A DNA stretch of 64,000 nt from assembly GCA_965656445.1 (NCBI GenBank), contig CBFHKO010000001.1:682001-746000 (forward strand), in the 5' to 3' direction. The notes beneath the pieces were generated by a model. That model was not told the DNA's origin and did not search any database. It saw nothing but the letters and a program-made list of their open reading frames with translations. Below are positions 46,074 through 54,431 of the stretch, piece by piece. The position numbers and the translations under genes were made by a program. Positions within the stretch are counted from its first letter, which is position 1, and the number at the start of each line of letters is the position of its first letter. This stretch comes from JAHEJA01 sp965656445. GTDB taxonomy: Bacteria > Pseudomonadota > Alphaproteobacteria > Rhodobacterales > Rhodobacteraceae.

Positions 46074-46109
46074 CAAAAATGTGTACCGAGGGCAGACCTC
46101 GGAGATGAC

Positions 46110-46484
46110 TTACGCCAATTCGACTTCTGCGCCAGCTGCTTCGAGCTTGCCTTTGATGTCTTCTGCTTCGGCTTTATCAACGCCTTCTTTGATCTTGCCG
46201 CCTGCTTCAACAAGCTCTTTAGCTTCTTTCAAGCCAAGACCAGTGATGCCGCGAACTTCTTTGATCACGTTGATTTTAGACGCGCCAGCATTCTTCAGAA
46301 CTACGTCGAATTCTGTTTTCTCTTCTGCTGCTGCACCACCCGCATCCGCTGGGCCAGCCATCATGACTGCGCCACCGGCTGCTGGCTCGATGCCATACTC
46401 GTCTTTCAAGATTGTTTTAAGTTCTTGTGCTTCAAGCAGTGTTAGACCAACGATGTCTTCTGCTAGTTTCTTCAGATCAGCCAT
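46110..46484 (-). CDS. rplL: 50S ribosomal protein L7/L12
   Basis: 124-residue stalk protein, present in several copies per ribosome and recruiting translation GTPases. N-terminal dimerisation domain MADLKKLAEDIVGLTLLEAQEL is followed by an Ala-rich hinge (AAGGAVMMAGPADAGGAAAEEK). The C-terminal domain has KINVIKEVRGITGLGLKEAK and ends EVELA. Confidence 0.97.
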   Translation of the reverse strand: MADLKKLAEDIVGLTLLEAQELKTILKDEYGIEPAAGGAVMMAGPADAGGAAAEEKTEFDVVLKNAGASKINVIKEVRGITGLGLKEAKELVEAGGKIKEGVDKAEAEDIKGKLEAAGAEVELA

Positions 46485-46553
46485 TTTAGACTCTTTCCGT
46501 ATTAAGTTTGTGTTCCAACGAAAGGTTAATTCCCAACGCAGGTATCAAGTTGC

Positions 46554-47069
46554 TTATGCAGCAGCTTTGTCCTCGATTGAGGACAAGATGCCAGCGATGT
46601 TCGAAGCAGGAGCGCCAATTGCGCCAGCGATGTTCGAAGCAGGTGCGCCAATGCAGCCAGCGATAGAAGCAATAAGCTCCTCGCGAGATGGCATTTTCGA
46701 CACGGCTTGAACGCCAGCACGATCAAGAGCGTTCTCACCCATTGCACCGCCAAGGATTTCGAACTTTGCGTTCTCCTTAGCGAAATCTTCGGCCACTTTA
46801 GCTGCTGCTACAGGGTCCTCAGAATAGGTCAAAACGGTCATGCCCGATAGAAGATCTGTCATGCTTTCGCATGGCTTACCCTCAAGAGCGATTTTGGCGA
46901 GCCTGTTTTTGGCAACGCGAACTGCACTTCCGGCCTGAGAGGCACGGGCGCGCAGATCTTGCATGTCTGCAACTGTGAGACCTGCGTAATGGGCTACGAC
47001 CACAACGCCAGAGCTTTCAAAGATATGGCCGAGCTCTTCGACCACTTGTTCTTTTTGTGCTCTATCCAC
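46554..47069 (-). CDS. rplJ: 50S ribosomal protein L10
   Basis: 171-residue stalk base protein that anchors L7/L12. The GTG at 47069 (VDRAQKEQVVEELGHIF) follows a GGAG site and matches the family N-terminus; the longer frame to 47126 is unsupported. SVRVAKNRLAKIAL-type motif (AVRVAKNRLAKIALEGK) and the C-terminal repeat APASNIAGAIGAPASNIAGIL, seen here as two tandem copies of the segment GAPASNIAG, are notable. Confidence 0.95.
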   Translation of the reverse strand: MDRAQKEQVVEELGHIFESSGVVVVAHYAGLTVADMQDLRARASQAGSAVRVAKNRLAKIALEGKPCESMTDLLSGMTVLTYSEDPVAAAKVAEDFAKENAKFEILGGAMGENALDRAGVQAVSKMPSREELIASIAGCIGAPASNIAGAIGAPASNIAGILSSIEDKAAA

Positions 47070-47166
47070 AGTTTCACTCCAAATTTGGGGATTGCTCCCC
47101 GGCTCAGTTTTGCCATTTGTAAACAAATAGCGTTCGGGTCCAATTTCAGGGTCCAGAGGCCAAAAT

Positions 47167-47193
47167 CACTCGAAGGTCTAAACCAAGCGAGTG
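47167..47193 (-). promoter_or_regulatory. rplJ leader hairpin
   Basis: Stem CACTCG / CGAGTG with an inner GGT/ACC pairing, about 100 nt upstream of rplJ. It could be the L10-binding leader that autoregulates rplJL; assigned by position only. Confidence 0.4.
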
Positions 47194-47225
47194 GTATTCT
47201 TACTCATTTCCCATCTCAGGAAGGA

Positions 47226-47231
47226 ATTATA
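47226..47231 (-). promoter_or_regulatory. candidate -10 box for rplJL-rpoBC
   Basis: TATAAT on the minus strand, 157 bp upstream of rplJ. A clear -35 hexamer is missing at 16-18 bp. The 395-bp gap 47070-47464 otherwise holds two hairpins and a 14-bp direct repeat AAGG(T/C)CTAAACCAA (47174, 47231). Confidence 0.35.
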
Positions 47232-47268
47232 AGGCCTAAACCAAACCCTCCGTCTCGGACGAAAAAGA

Positions 47269-47294
47269 GTATCCCACGACGAATCGTGGGATAC
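47269..47294 (-). terminator. TTCG-loop hairpin upstream of rplJ
   Basis: Perfect 11-bp stem GTATCCCACGA / TCGTGGGATAC with a TTCG loop on the minus strand, followed by TCTTTTTCG. It looks like a terminator, yet no minus-strand gene ends nearby; rplA, 2.9 kb upstream, already has one. It may be the old rplA-rplJ intergenic terminator left after an insertion. Confidence 0.6.
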
Positions 47295-47464
47295 CCATGC
47301 GTTGCTACTTAAGGGAATGCTAACTCTTTGCCAAGGGGTGAGAAGAACAAAATATTGTCACACTCTCACTTCCAAGTCTTTCCAATATCGACACGGCGTC
47401 AATCGCCCTCTAAAATCGGTAAACGCATTTAAGTACCGTTATCATAGATCGCATCAGGACAGAT

Positions 47465-49072
47465 ATGACGAATTCAGCAATCTTTTGGCCCCTTCCCCTC
47501 GCATTCACTGGGATTGTCATTGCAATATTGCCAAAAGATCAGCAGTCGTTTGCGGTTAGCCTTCTTGCCATCTTTTACGTCGTGGCATTTGCATTGTGGG
47601 TTTGGTTATATGTGGACAAAGCCTCAGAGGACACAACGACCACAGATGCGGAACGGAACGCCGAAACAGCGTGCAGACTGAGCAACCGAAACCCAATGAT
47701 ATTTTATCTCACGCTATTGGTTCGTCTGCTCAATGCCTTGGATCGCGGTCTGACACCTGAAAATATCCGAGATAAACCAGATAAAACAACCAAAGAGCGC
47801 GCATGGAATTGGCTGTCCTTTGATCGCGCCTTACTGCTTGCCGTCGCCTATCCAATTTTGTCGCCCATTCTGGTGTTTGGTATCAATGGGTCCGCCGCCA
47901 TGTTGGGAGAGATTGAAGTTTTTCCGGAGGCAACTGGGGGATTACAACAAGTAGTTGCGCTAATAGCTTTGACCTATATCGTCTTGGGAAAACCGATCAT
48001 TCATTCACTGGAAAATCACGTTTTTCCGTGGATATACCGTCAGATGAGATTACGGCCAGCGACCCAAGATAACACTCCAAATCTTCAAGGTTTGGCGCTG
48101 ATAGCCTACGTAATAGGCGTAATCGGAGGCGCACTCGCAGTCGCAGGCACATACGCACTCTCAGGCGCTATCGCACTCGCAAGCGTAGGCATACTCTCGG
48201 GCGTGGTCGCACTCGCTGGCGCAGTAGTACTCGCACTCGCACTCGCAGGCGCTGTCGCAGGCGCATTCGTAGGCGTATTCGCAGGCGCAGGCTCATTCAC
48301 ATTCGCTGGCGTAGTGTTCATAATTTTACCGCTATATGAACATTTTGCCTATGCCCGAATTCACAGTGGAAAATCTCTATTGTGGGTAAACACCGTGTTG
48401 GTACTTGCCTTGTGCGCCGCTTTGATTGTCGCGGCTTATTTTTCAACATTCGCCCAAGATAGCAAATTGAAGACAGTTTTCCTTTTCTTTGGTGTATTTC
48501 CCATTATCAACGCCCTATTTGATTTCGTTTCTATTGGTTTTACTCGGTTGGCCCTCAGACGCTCCATCGCCGCGGCTTCATGGTTCAAGTCCGCCCTTTG
48601 GAACATAGCTGATATCATTGTTGGCCTCGTCACCTTTGCAGGATTGATCGTAACCTTGATCCTCGCCATTCACGGTCTGAACCTCGTCGCGGGAACCCCT
48701 ATTTTGGACCTCGGCCAACTCAGGAATGACTTATGGGGGGACGGGTCGGCAAACCTAACGTGGATTTACCTGATGGTATTTTCAACTCTGCTTCCCACGG
48801 CGATCCATGTGGGGATATTTTTGTTATCCTGGTTCGTGTGGCCATTCAATTACTTGGTCAAGCCTCTAACCCGCCTGGTCGAACACCAACCAAATCATGA
48901 CACCGCCGTAACATATGCCGTAGCCATATTGTCCTGTGCCACTACACTCTTAGGTGTCTTGGCCTATTATCTAGTGACCAACTATACGCATATACCCGCA
49001 CTCGGACATAAATACGCCGTGGAAATGGTGATCTTGTTCGCGAGCACAATCATTACATATCTCGGGATATGA
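47465..49072 (+). CDS. large multi-pass membrane protein of unknown function
   Basis: 535-residue protein not recognised. About eleven or more hydrophobic segments are visible, starting at the N-terminus (IFWPLPLAFTGIVIAIL). A charged cytoplasmic stretch (about 55-115, with DKASEDTTTTDAERNAE and NIRDKPDKTTKERAWNW) follows the first two helices. Residues ~218-283 are an Ala/Gly/Val-rich membrane region encoded by degenerate hexanucleotide repeats. The gene runs against the surrounding ribosomal and polymerase genes and sits between rplJ and rplA, which suggests a later insertion. AGGA precedes the ATG. No enzymatic motif was found. Confidence 0.7.
   Translation: MTNSAIFWPLPLAFTGIVIAILPKDQQSFAVSLLAIFYVVAFALWVWLYVDKASEDTTTTDAERNAETACRLSNRNPMIFYLTLLVRLLNALDRGLTPENIRDKPDKTTKERAWNWLSFDRALLLAVAYPILSPILVFGINGSAAMLGEIEVFPEATGGLQQVVALIALTYIVLGKPIIHSLENHVFPWIYRQMRLRPATQDNTPNLQGLALIAYVIGVIGGALAVAGTYALSGAIALASVGILSGVVALAGAVVLALALAGAVAGAFVGVFAGAGSFTFAGVVFIILPLYEHFAYARIHSGKSLLWVNTVLVLALCAALIVAAYFSTFAQDSKLKTVFLFFGVFPIINALFDFVSIGFTRLALRRSIAAASWFKSALWNIADIIVGLVTFAGLIVTLILAIHGLNLVAGTPILDLGQLRNDLWGDGSANLTWIYLMVFSTLLPTAIHVGIFLLSWFVWPFNYLVKPLTRLVEHQPNHDTAVTYAVAILSCATTLLGVLAYYLVTNYTHIPALGHKYAVEMVILFASTIITYLGI
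48118..48312 (+). repeat. degenerate hexanucleotide repeat coding for transmembrane Ala/Gly segment
   Basis: About 195 bp built from two-codon units such as CTCGCA, GTCGCA, GGCGCA and GGCGTA, giving alternating (L/V/I/F)A and G(A/V) residues. The 6-bp periodicity leaves the frame intact whenever whole units are gained or lost, so the length could vary between strains without breaking the protein. Confidence 0.75.
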
Positions 49073-49144
49073 CCCGCACACCAAGGGGCAGGCTTGAAAT
49101 TTCATGACAGGAGCGGAAATTTATCCTCCGCTGACTGTCTGATT

Positions 49145-50005
49145 TTATGCTTCGCTCTGGTCTTGGTCCCGACGACCAAGCTGTATGATCGCGAAAGCAA
49201 GGACGAAATACATAAGGAGTGCGGGCGCGCTTTGCTCTACTCCAAAACTGCCCCCTGCCAAAAACGAATTAGGCGCTTCGATGTGGAAGCCCGCATAGGC
49301 AAAGCCTGCATCTTCTGGGTTATCAAAGCCATTGGTCACGACAAAGCCAATTTTGATGGCAAACATATTCCACGCAACATGCACCAGAGCGGGCGCCCAG
49401 ATGGTTCCAGTTCGCTCGTAAATTGCTGCGAATAACAACGACACCCCGATGGCCGCAATCATGAGGATCGCCCCGTCTTGGACATTGGCCACTTGATTAA
49501 GATGCAAGACCCCAAAAACGACACCACAGATCAAAGCAGCCCAGAGCTTGGGCATTTTGCCCCGCATGTATCCGTAAACGAGATATCGAAACAGGATTTC
49601 TTCGCTAATCCCTGACATCAAGGCGACACAGGCCGAAATGGCCAAGCCCGTCATGACCGTTTCCTGATAATAGGTTTGGAAATAGCCAAAGCCTGATATC
49701 CAGAAAACAGAAATCACTCCCCAGATCATGGCCAAACCAAAGACAAACCATTTTGGAATTATCGTCCCGCCTGCTTTGTTGTCTTGACCAATTAATTCCG
49801 GCAAGGATCCCTTGAGCACAAGCCGATTAAACAGACTGGTTCCAAAGATCACCAATCCAAGACCTATGAGTGCAGACAGGACAAAGCTCGGAACGAGCCC
49901 CAGAGTGGACGTAGCGGAGGACACCGCTCCAAACCCGAGTTGCCCAATGACGAGCAAGACAAAAGCGGCCACCATGACGCCGATTATTTTAAATAGAATA
50001 CCCAT
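49145..50005 (-). CDS. CPBP family intramembrane glutamic endopeptidase
   Basis: 286-residue membrane protease-like protein (CAAX/Abi family). The three active-site motifs are in order: EEILFR (EExxxR, about 152-157), FGVLHLNQ (FxxxH) and HVAWNMFA (HxxxN). About eight membrane helices are present. Relatives range from CAAX prenyl proteases to bacteriocin self-immunity proteins; the role here is unknown. It is convergent with the repeat-coded membrane protein gene and both lie between rplJ and rplA. Confidence 0.88.
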   Translation of the reverse strand: MGILFKIIGVMVAAFVLLVIGQLGFGAVSSATSTLGLVPSFVLSALIGLGLVIFGTSLFNRLVLKGSLPELIGQDNKAGGTIIPKWFVFGLAMIWGVISVFWISGFGYFQTYYQETVMTGLAISACVALMSGISEEILFRYLVYGYMRGKMPKLWAALICGVVFGVLHLNQVANVQDGAILMIAAIGVSLLFAAIYERTGTIWAPALVHVAWNMFAIKIGFVVTNGFDNPEDAGFAYAGFHIEAPNSFLAGGSFGVEQSAPALLMYFVLAFAIIQLGRRDQDQSEA

Positions 50006-50120
50006 TACACAAACACCTTTTACGCACTTACTTACTTTAGTCTATATGGCGATCCCTCAACCACAAGCATGGCGAGACGCTAGACAGGATTATTCAGTAA
50101 TGTGCGGCAAAAGGGACTCT

Positions 50121-50153
50121 CAAACAAAAAAGGCGCCCGAAGCGGACGCCTTT
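50121..50153 (-). terminator. terminator downstream of rplA
   Basis: Stem AAAGGCG-CC / GG-CGCCTTT with one mismatch and a 5-base loop, then a T run on the minus strand (TTTTTTGTTTG). It lies 20 bp beyond the rplA stop and ends the rplKA unit. Confidence 0.87.
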
Positions 50154-50172
50154 GAAATTTTATGTGAAGCTC

Positions 50173-50871
50173 TTACTGAGAGTTCGCGTTGTCTACTGAA
50201 ATCGTCACGCCTGGACCCATTGTTGAGGACAGTGTGATTGCTTTCATGTAGGCACCTTTTGCGCCTGTTGGGCGTGCTTTTGCAACCGCATCAACAAAGG
50301 CGCGTACGTTTTCAACCAGCTTGGCTTCGTCAAAAGACGCTTTGCCAACACCTGCATGCACAACGCCGCCTTTTTCAGCTTTGAACTGAACTTCGCCGCC
50401 TTTTGCCGCTGTAACAGCTGCAGTGACATCCATCGTAACTGTGCCAACTTTTGGGTTTGGCATGAGGTTACGTGGACCCAATACTTTACCAAGACGACCA
50501 ACAACGGGCATCATATCAGGTGTCGCGATGCAGCGATCGAATTCGATTTTACCGCTCAAGACAGTTTCCATCAAATCTTCTGCGCCAACGATGTCTGCGC
50601 CTGCAGCTTTGGCTTCGTCTGCTTTTGCGTCACGTGCGAAAACAGCAACACGCACTGTTTTGCCTGTGCCGTTTGGCAAGCCAACAACACCACGAACCAT
50701 TTGATCCGCGTGACGTGTGTCAACACCGAGGTTCATCGCGATTTCGACAGTTTCGTCAAATTTCGCTGTTGCAGAGGCTTTGACCAATGCGACCGCATCT
50801 TCGACAGTTAGGTTTGCTTTGCCTGCGAATGCTTCGCGTGCGCCGCGTGTACGTTTACCTAGTTTTGCCAT
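50173..50871 (-). CDS. rplA: 50S ribosomal protein L1
   Basis: 232-residue L1-stalk protein that also represses its own operon in many bacteria. It starts MAKLGKRTRGAREAF and contains GLPNGTGKTVRVAVFA, MPVVGRLGKVLGPRNLMPNPKVGTVT (in parts) and KARPTGAKGAYMKAITLSSTMGPG. One base separates it from rplK. It ends at its own terminator. Confidence 0.97.
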   Translation of the reverse strand: MAKLGKRTRGAREAFAGKANLTVEDAVALVKASATAKFDETVEIAMNLGVDTRHADQMVRGVVGLPNGTGKTVRVAVFARDAKADEAKAAGADIVGAEDLMETVLSGKIEFDRCIATPDMMPVVGRLGKVLGPRNLMPNPKVGTVTMDVTAAVTAAKGGEVQFKAEKGGVVHAGVGKASFDEAKLVENVRAFVDAVAKARPTGAKGAYMKAITLSSTMGPGVTISVDNANSQ

Positions 50872-50872
50872 C

Positions 50873-51322
50873 TTACTTCACCTCAATGCCCATAGAACGG
50901 GCAGAGCCCAAGATGATTTTCATCGCTGCTTCAACGTCATTTGCGTTCAAGTCGCGCATTTTCGCTTCTGCGATTTCACGAACCTGAGCAACAGTCACAT
51001 AGCCAGCTGTATCACGACCAGGAAGCGGAGAGCCCTGTGGGCGGTTCCGCTTGCCAACTGGCTTAAGACCAGCCGCTTTCTTGAGGTAATAAGACGCCGG
51101 TGGTGTCTTGATTTCCATTGAGAACGATTTGTCTTGGAAATATTCGATCACGGTTGGGCAAGGGGCGCCTTGCTCCATGTCGGCTGTTTTCGCGTTAAAC
51201 GCTTTACAGAATTCCATGATGTTAATGCCGCGCTGACCTAGAGCAGGACCAACGGGTGGGGATGGGTTTGCGCCGCCTGCAGGGATCTGCAGCTTGAGCG
51301 TACCAACGAGTTTCTTAGCCAT
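50873..51322 (-). CDS. rplK: 50S ribosomal protein L11
   Basis: 149-residue protein of the GTPase-associated centre and the thiostrepton site. MAKKLVGTLKLQIPAGGANPSPPVGPALGQRG is the conserved N-terminal proline-rich domain (in parts), followed by the rRNA-binding C-terminal domain ending ARSMGIEVK. It follows nusG after about 105 bp. Confidence 0.97.
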   Translation of the reverse strand: MAKKLVGTLKLQIPAGGANPSPPVGPALGQRGINIMEFCKAFNAKTADMEQGAPCPTVIEYFQDKSFSMEIKTPPASYYLKKAAGLKPVGKRNRPQGSPLPGRDTAGYVTVAQVREIAEAKMRDLNANDVEAAMKIILGSARSMGIEVK

Positions 51323-51427
51323 TTGGCGTTCCTTTGTTCCAACACCCCTTTGACGCGTCGCCGGGGCAGTTCATGTTGTGTGGTCTGGGTGGCAAGCCGC
51401 GGCCTGCGCGCCTCCCACAGAGATACA

Positions 51428-51961
51428 TCAGGTCTGTTTCGTGACCTGTGTAAATTCCAATTCAACCGGTGTCTCACGACCAAAGATCGACACAGTCACC
51501 TTGAGGCGCTGATTGGCCTCATCGACCTCTTCGACCATGCCATCAAAGTCCTCGAATGGTCCTTCGTTGACTTTGACCTTTTCACCGATTTCAAAATGAA
51601 TAAGCGTACGTGGCGCTTCTTCGCCTTCTTGAACACGGTTCAAGATGGCATTTACCTCAGCATCACGCATTGGCATCGGGCGACCTTGTGGTCCCAAAAA
51701 TCCTGTGACGCGATTCATAGAGTTGATCAGGTGGTATCCACGATCAGACATTTCCATGCGCACCAGAACGTAACCTGGCATAAAGCGGCGCTCAGTGGTC
51801 ACTTTTTTGCCGCGACGCACTTCGATCACTTCTTCCGTCGGCACAAGTACCTCTTCGATCTCGTTTTCGAGATCGGCTTCAACAACGGATGTTCTTATTT
51901 GCTCGGCGATCTTCTTTTCGAAGTTTGAAAGAACGCTAACCGAGTACCACCGCTTTGCCAT
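51428..51961 (-). CDS. nusG: transcription termination/antitermination factor NusG
   Basis: 177-residue factor that binds RNA polymerase through its N-terminal NGN domain (MAKRWYSVSVLSNFEKKIAE, FMPGYVLVRMEM, VTGFLG) and Rho or S10 through the C-terminal KOW domain (GEKVKVNEGPFEDFDGMVEEV). Full length. A terminator-like hairpin separates it from secE, so it may have its own promoter. Confidence 0.97.
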   Translation of the reverse strand: MAKRWYSVSVLSNFEKKIAEQIRTSVVEADLENEIEEVLVPTEEVIEVRRGKKVTTERRFMPGYVLVRMEMSDRGYHLINSMNRVTGFLGPQGRPMPMRDAEVNAILNRVQEGEEAPRTLIHFEIGEKVKVNEGPFEDFDGMVEEVDEANQRLKVTVSIFGRETPVELEFTQVTKQT

Positions 51962-52169
51962 GTGCCGTTATACCTTTGTTTATTGCAGCTTTCGCCACTT
52001 TTCCTAAATTCAGCGCCTTTTCAAAGAACGCTTTGCCAAACAAAAATTCGGCGCGCAACTCGAATCGCCGCACGCCACAATGTCTGATTTCAGCATCTGA
52101 TACATTTGGCCGTCTAGAAATTCAAGAGCAGCCAAGCGATGTTTCCCATAAATCACGCTCTAGAAATGC

Positions 52170-52189
52170 AAAAGGGCGGTTCCCCGCCC
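52170..52189 (-). terminator. hairpin downstream of secE
   Basis: GC-only stem GGGCGG / CCGCCC with a 4-base loop, then TTTTGC on the minus strand, 28 bp past the secE stop. A moderate terminator. Confidence 0.65.
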
Positions 52190-52216
52190 CCACTCACATG
52201 CCTCAATGAGGACCGA

Positions 52217-52414
52217 TTAGCCGAACATTCCCAACAAAACATTCAGACCAAAGCGGATTGTAATATCAACCAAAGCAAAGAAGACGGCCGCAAGTGCCGC
52301 CATCAAGAACACCATCACTGTGGTCAAGAGCACTTCACGACGTGTCGGCCAAACAACTTTGGAGACTTCAGAGCGGACTTGCTGGATGAATTTGATTGGG
52401 TTCGTGGTTGCCAT
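52217..52414 (-). CDS. secE: protein translocase subunit SecE
   Basis: 65-residue single-helix form of SecE. The amphipathic cytoplasmic segment (NPIKFIQQVRSEVSKVVWPTRREVLLTT) with the conserved WPTRxE is followed by one membrane helix (VMVFLMAALAAVFFALVDI). Together with SecY and SecG it builds the translocon. It is flanked by tRNA-Trp and nusG as in many bacteria. Confidence 0.96.
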   Translation of the reverse strand: MATTNPIKFIQQVRSEVSKVVWPTRREVLLTTVMVFLMAALAAVFFALVDITIRFGLNVLLGMFG

Positions 52415-52520
52415 TCGTCAGATTCCTAAATTAGTTGTTCCTCATCTAAGCGAGGCGACGCGCGTTTGCAAGGTTCAAAACACGCCAAGATGACGCGCGA
52501 TCTATCGTCTATGTGGGAAA

Positions 52521-52596
52521 TGGCAGGGGCACCAGGGCTCGAACCCGGGACCTACGGTTTTGGAGACCGTCGCTCTACCAACTGAGCTATACCCCT
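52521..52596 (-). tRNA. tRNA-Trp (CCA anticodon)
   Basis: 76-nt cloverleaf on the minus strand. Acceptor AGGGGTA pairs with the 3' strand, followed by D-arm AGCTCAGTTGGTAGAGC. The anticodon stem ACGGT/ACCGT encloses CTCCAAA, with anticodon CCA. T-arm CCGGGTTCGAGCCCTGG and an encoded CCA end are present. tRNA-Trp just upstream of secE is a common arrangement. Confidence 0.97.
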
Positions 52597-52733
52597 ATCG
52601 TGGTCATGCCACTAAGGTATCACCACACAAAGATCAAGAGCATTTGACAGGGATTCAGACGTTTTTTACGGTGGCCGAATAGAGTTTTCCAATTCATTCT
52701 TTTCTTAAATAAACAACCGAGTATTTATTTGAC

Positions 52734-53108
52734 ATGACCACTTTCTTTCGAACCCTTTCCATAACGTCGTTTTTGGCCACCCTCATTGTGGCAGGGCAAT
52801 ATACGCTTCAGGGACCATCAGCCCAAGACGCACTCAAAGATGCAAATATTGAAGCCTTGAACCAGCTCAAGAATGACGCACAATTTGGGGACCTTGCTAA
52901 TTCACTATCATCCGTTATCGGCCAAGACAGCACGCCGCGACAAACAACAGCAACGATAAACCGCCAAAGCTTTACCATAAAACGCATCAAGTTTTGGGCC
53001 TATCGCAACCAAGACCGAATTTTATACTCGATCCTCATCGCCTTTGGCCTCGCCGTCGCGGTCAACATCTATATGGAAAACAGACGTCCCAGACGACGCA
53101 GGTTTTAA
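52734..53108 (+). CDS. small two-helix membrane protein, target of the repeat duplication
   Basis: 124-residue protein of unknown function. An N-terminal hydrophobic segment (TSFLATLIVAGQYTL) may be a signal anchor. A polar central region (about 25-75) has a Gln/Asp character. A second helix (ILYSILIAFGLAVAVNIYM) precedes a basic tail ENRRPRRRRF. Its last ~107 bp recur at 62442-62548. The gene itself is intact and is transcribed away from tRNA-Trp. Confidence 0.7.
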   Translation: MTTFFRTLSITSFLATLIVAGQYTLQGPSAQDALKDANIEALNQLKNDAQFGDLANSLSSVIGQDSTPRQTTATINRQSFTIKRIKFWAYRNQDRILYSILIAFGLAVAVNIYMENRRPRRRRF

Positions 53109-53110
53109 TC
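53004..53110 (+). repeat. direct repeat copy A (3' end of the 52734-53108 gene)
   Basis: 102 of 107 bases are identical to 62442-62548, including an unbroken 63-bp identical run (53019-53081). Weaker similarity reaches back to about 52980. It marks the left edge of the catabolic island. Confidence 0.9.
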
Positions 53111-53153
53111 ACAGCTCACAGACGCGCCGTGCAAGGTGTCGGCAGTGTCCCTA

Positions 53154-54428
53154 CTAAAAGGAAATGGATCGCACAGCATGCTCAATAGCGGCTTTCGTCT
53201 GCTCCAAGTCGTTTGAAGTGATCGCAAGTGACGGATAAAGCTTACCTGGCGACTTGAATATCCCATGCTCGCGTAATGTCGCGTTATAGGTCACATTCCG
53301 TGCTGGTTCATCATGCGTGGCGGTACGATAGTCGCGACACTGGCTGGTCGTGAAGAAGATATCGAACAAGGTCTCATCCCCGCAGATCTGGTGAGGAATA
53401 TCTGCGGCATTAAGCGCGCTGCTTTGCATGTCTTGCAATGCGCGACCTATTTCGCGCAAGCGGTCATAGCTGCCTTCGCGTCTGAGGATTTCCATGGTCT
53501 TGAGGCCTGCTGCGGCAGCAATGGGATTACCAGACAGCGTGCCCAGCTGCATAAGCCATTTGTCACCGCCCACAATGGATTTGTCGAAGTGCTGCATAAT
53601 TTCGGCGCTGGCGCCGAGGGCAGCTAATGGGAACCCGCCCCCAATTATCTTACCAAGTGTGCAGATATCAGGCGTCACGCCATAATGTTCTTGCGCGCCG
53701 CCGTATGCCAGCCGAAACCCCGTGACGATTTCATCAAAGATCAGCAAGACGCTATACTTGTCACAAAGATCGCGCAGGCCTTGAAGGTACCCAGGTATAG
53801 CAGGAATGATGCGCTGCAGCGGTTCCGCGATAATTGCTGCGACGTCGTTGTGTTCGCTAAGCAAAGCCTCAACAGCCGCCAAATCGTTATACGGCGCAAT
53901 TAGCATTTGCTCGGCTACGCCCTGGGGGATGCCTGCACTGTCAGGTACCGCTTGTGGAAAGTTAACGCGCTCGGCGGGTGCAAGGCTCATCTGGGCTTCC
54001 GCACTCATACCGTGATAGCCGCCTTCGAACTTTAGGATTTTGTTTTTGCCAGTATAGGCGCGAGCAAGACGAATAGCATACATATCCGCTTCGCCACCCG
54101 ACGCGACAAAACGCACCTGTTCACAACACGGCACCGCATCGACAATCGCTTCCGCTAGCTCGATACCTTTGGCATTGTTGGCAAAGAAGGTCATGCCTTT
54201 GGGCAGTTGTTCCATTACCGCTTCCATTACCTCGGGGTTGCCGTGGCCAAGCAACATCGGACCAGACCCGATAAGGTAATCAATGTATTCGTTGCCGTCT
54301 TCGTCCCAAACGTGGCTTCCTTCCCCTCGAGCAATCACTATCCCGGGATCGAAATTACCAAAGCCTCCTGCTGGAAGAACGGCTTGAGCGCGTGTGATCC
54401 ATTCAGATTGTGTTGTCAGTTTTTGCAT
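53154..54428 (-). CDS. class III aminotransferase (glutamate-1-semialdehyde aminomutase-like)
   Basis: 424-residue PLP enzyme, last gene of the catabolic operon. LLGHGNPEVMEAV, SGGEADMYAIRLARAYTGK and GGYHGMS are class III features; IFDEIVTGFRL precedes the Schiff-base lysine in CTLGKIIGGGFPL. It resembles GSA-aminomutase-type proteins but lies in a catabolic context, so it is more likely a transaminase or racemase for an amino acid intermediate than a haem enzyme. It is 3 bp from the upstream enolase-family gene and ends 45 bp from repeat copy A. Confidence 0.82.
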   Translation of the reverse strand: MQKLTTQSEWITRAQAVLPAGGFGNFDPGIVIARGEGSHVWDEDGNEYIDYLIGSGPMLLGHGNPEVMEAVMEQLPKGMTFFANNAKGIELAEAIVDAVPCCEQVRFVASGGEADMYAIRLARAYTGKNKILKFEGGYHGMSAEAQMSLAPAERVNFPQAVPDSAGIPQGVAEQMLIAPYNDLAAVEALLSEHNDVAAIIAEPLQRIIPAIPGYLQGLRDLCDKYSVLLIFDEIVTGFRLAYGGAQEHYGVTPDICTLGKIIGGGFPLAALGASAEIMQHFDKSIVGGDKWLMQLGTLSGNPIAAAAGLKTMEILRREGSYDRLREIGRALQDMQSSALNAADIPHQICGDETLFDIFFTTSQCRDYRTATHDEPARNVTYNATLREHGIFKSPGKLYPSLAITSNDLEQTKAAIEHAVRSISF

Positions 54429-54431
54429 GGT

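Noticed and set aside
48118..48312. CRISPR-like array
   Set aside because: The repeats are 6-bp coding units with no spacers and no cas genes.
52521..53110. tRNA-Trp as attachment site of an integrative element
   Set aside because: The repeated segment starts over 400 bp from the tRNA and contains none of it; no integrase is present.
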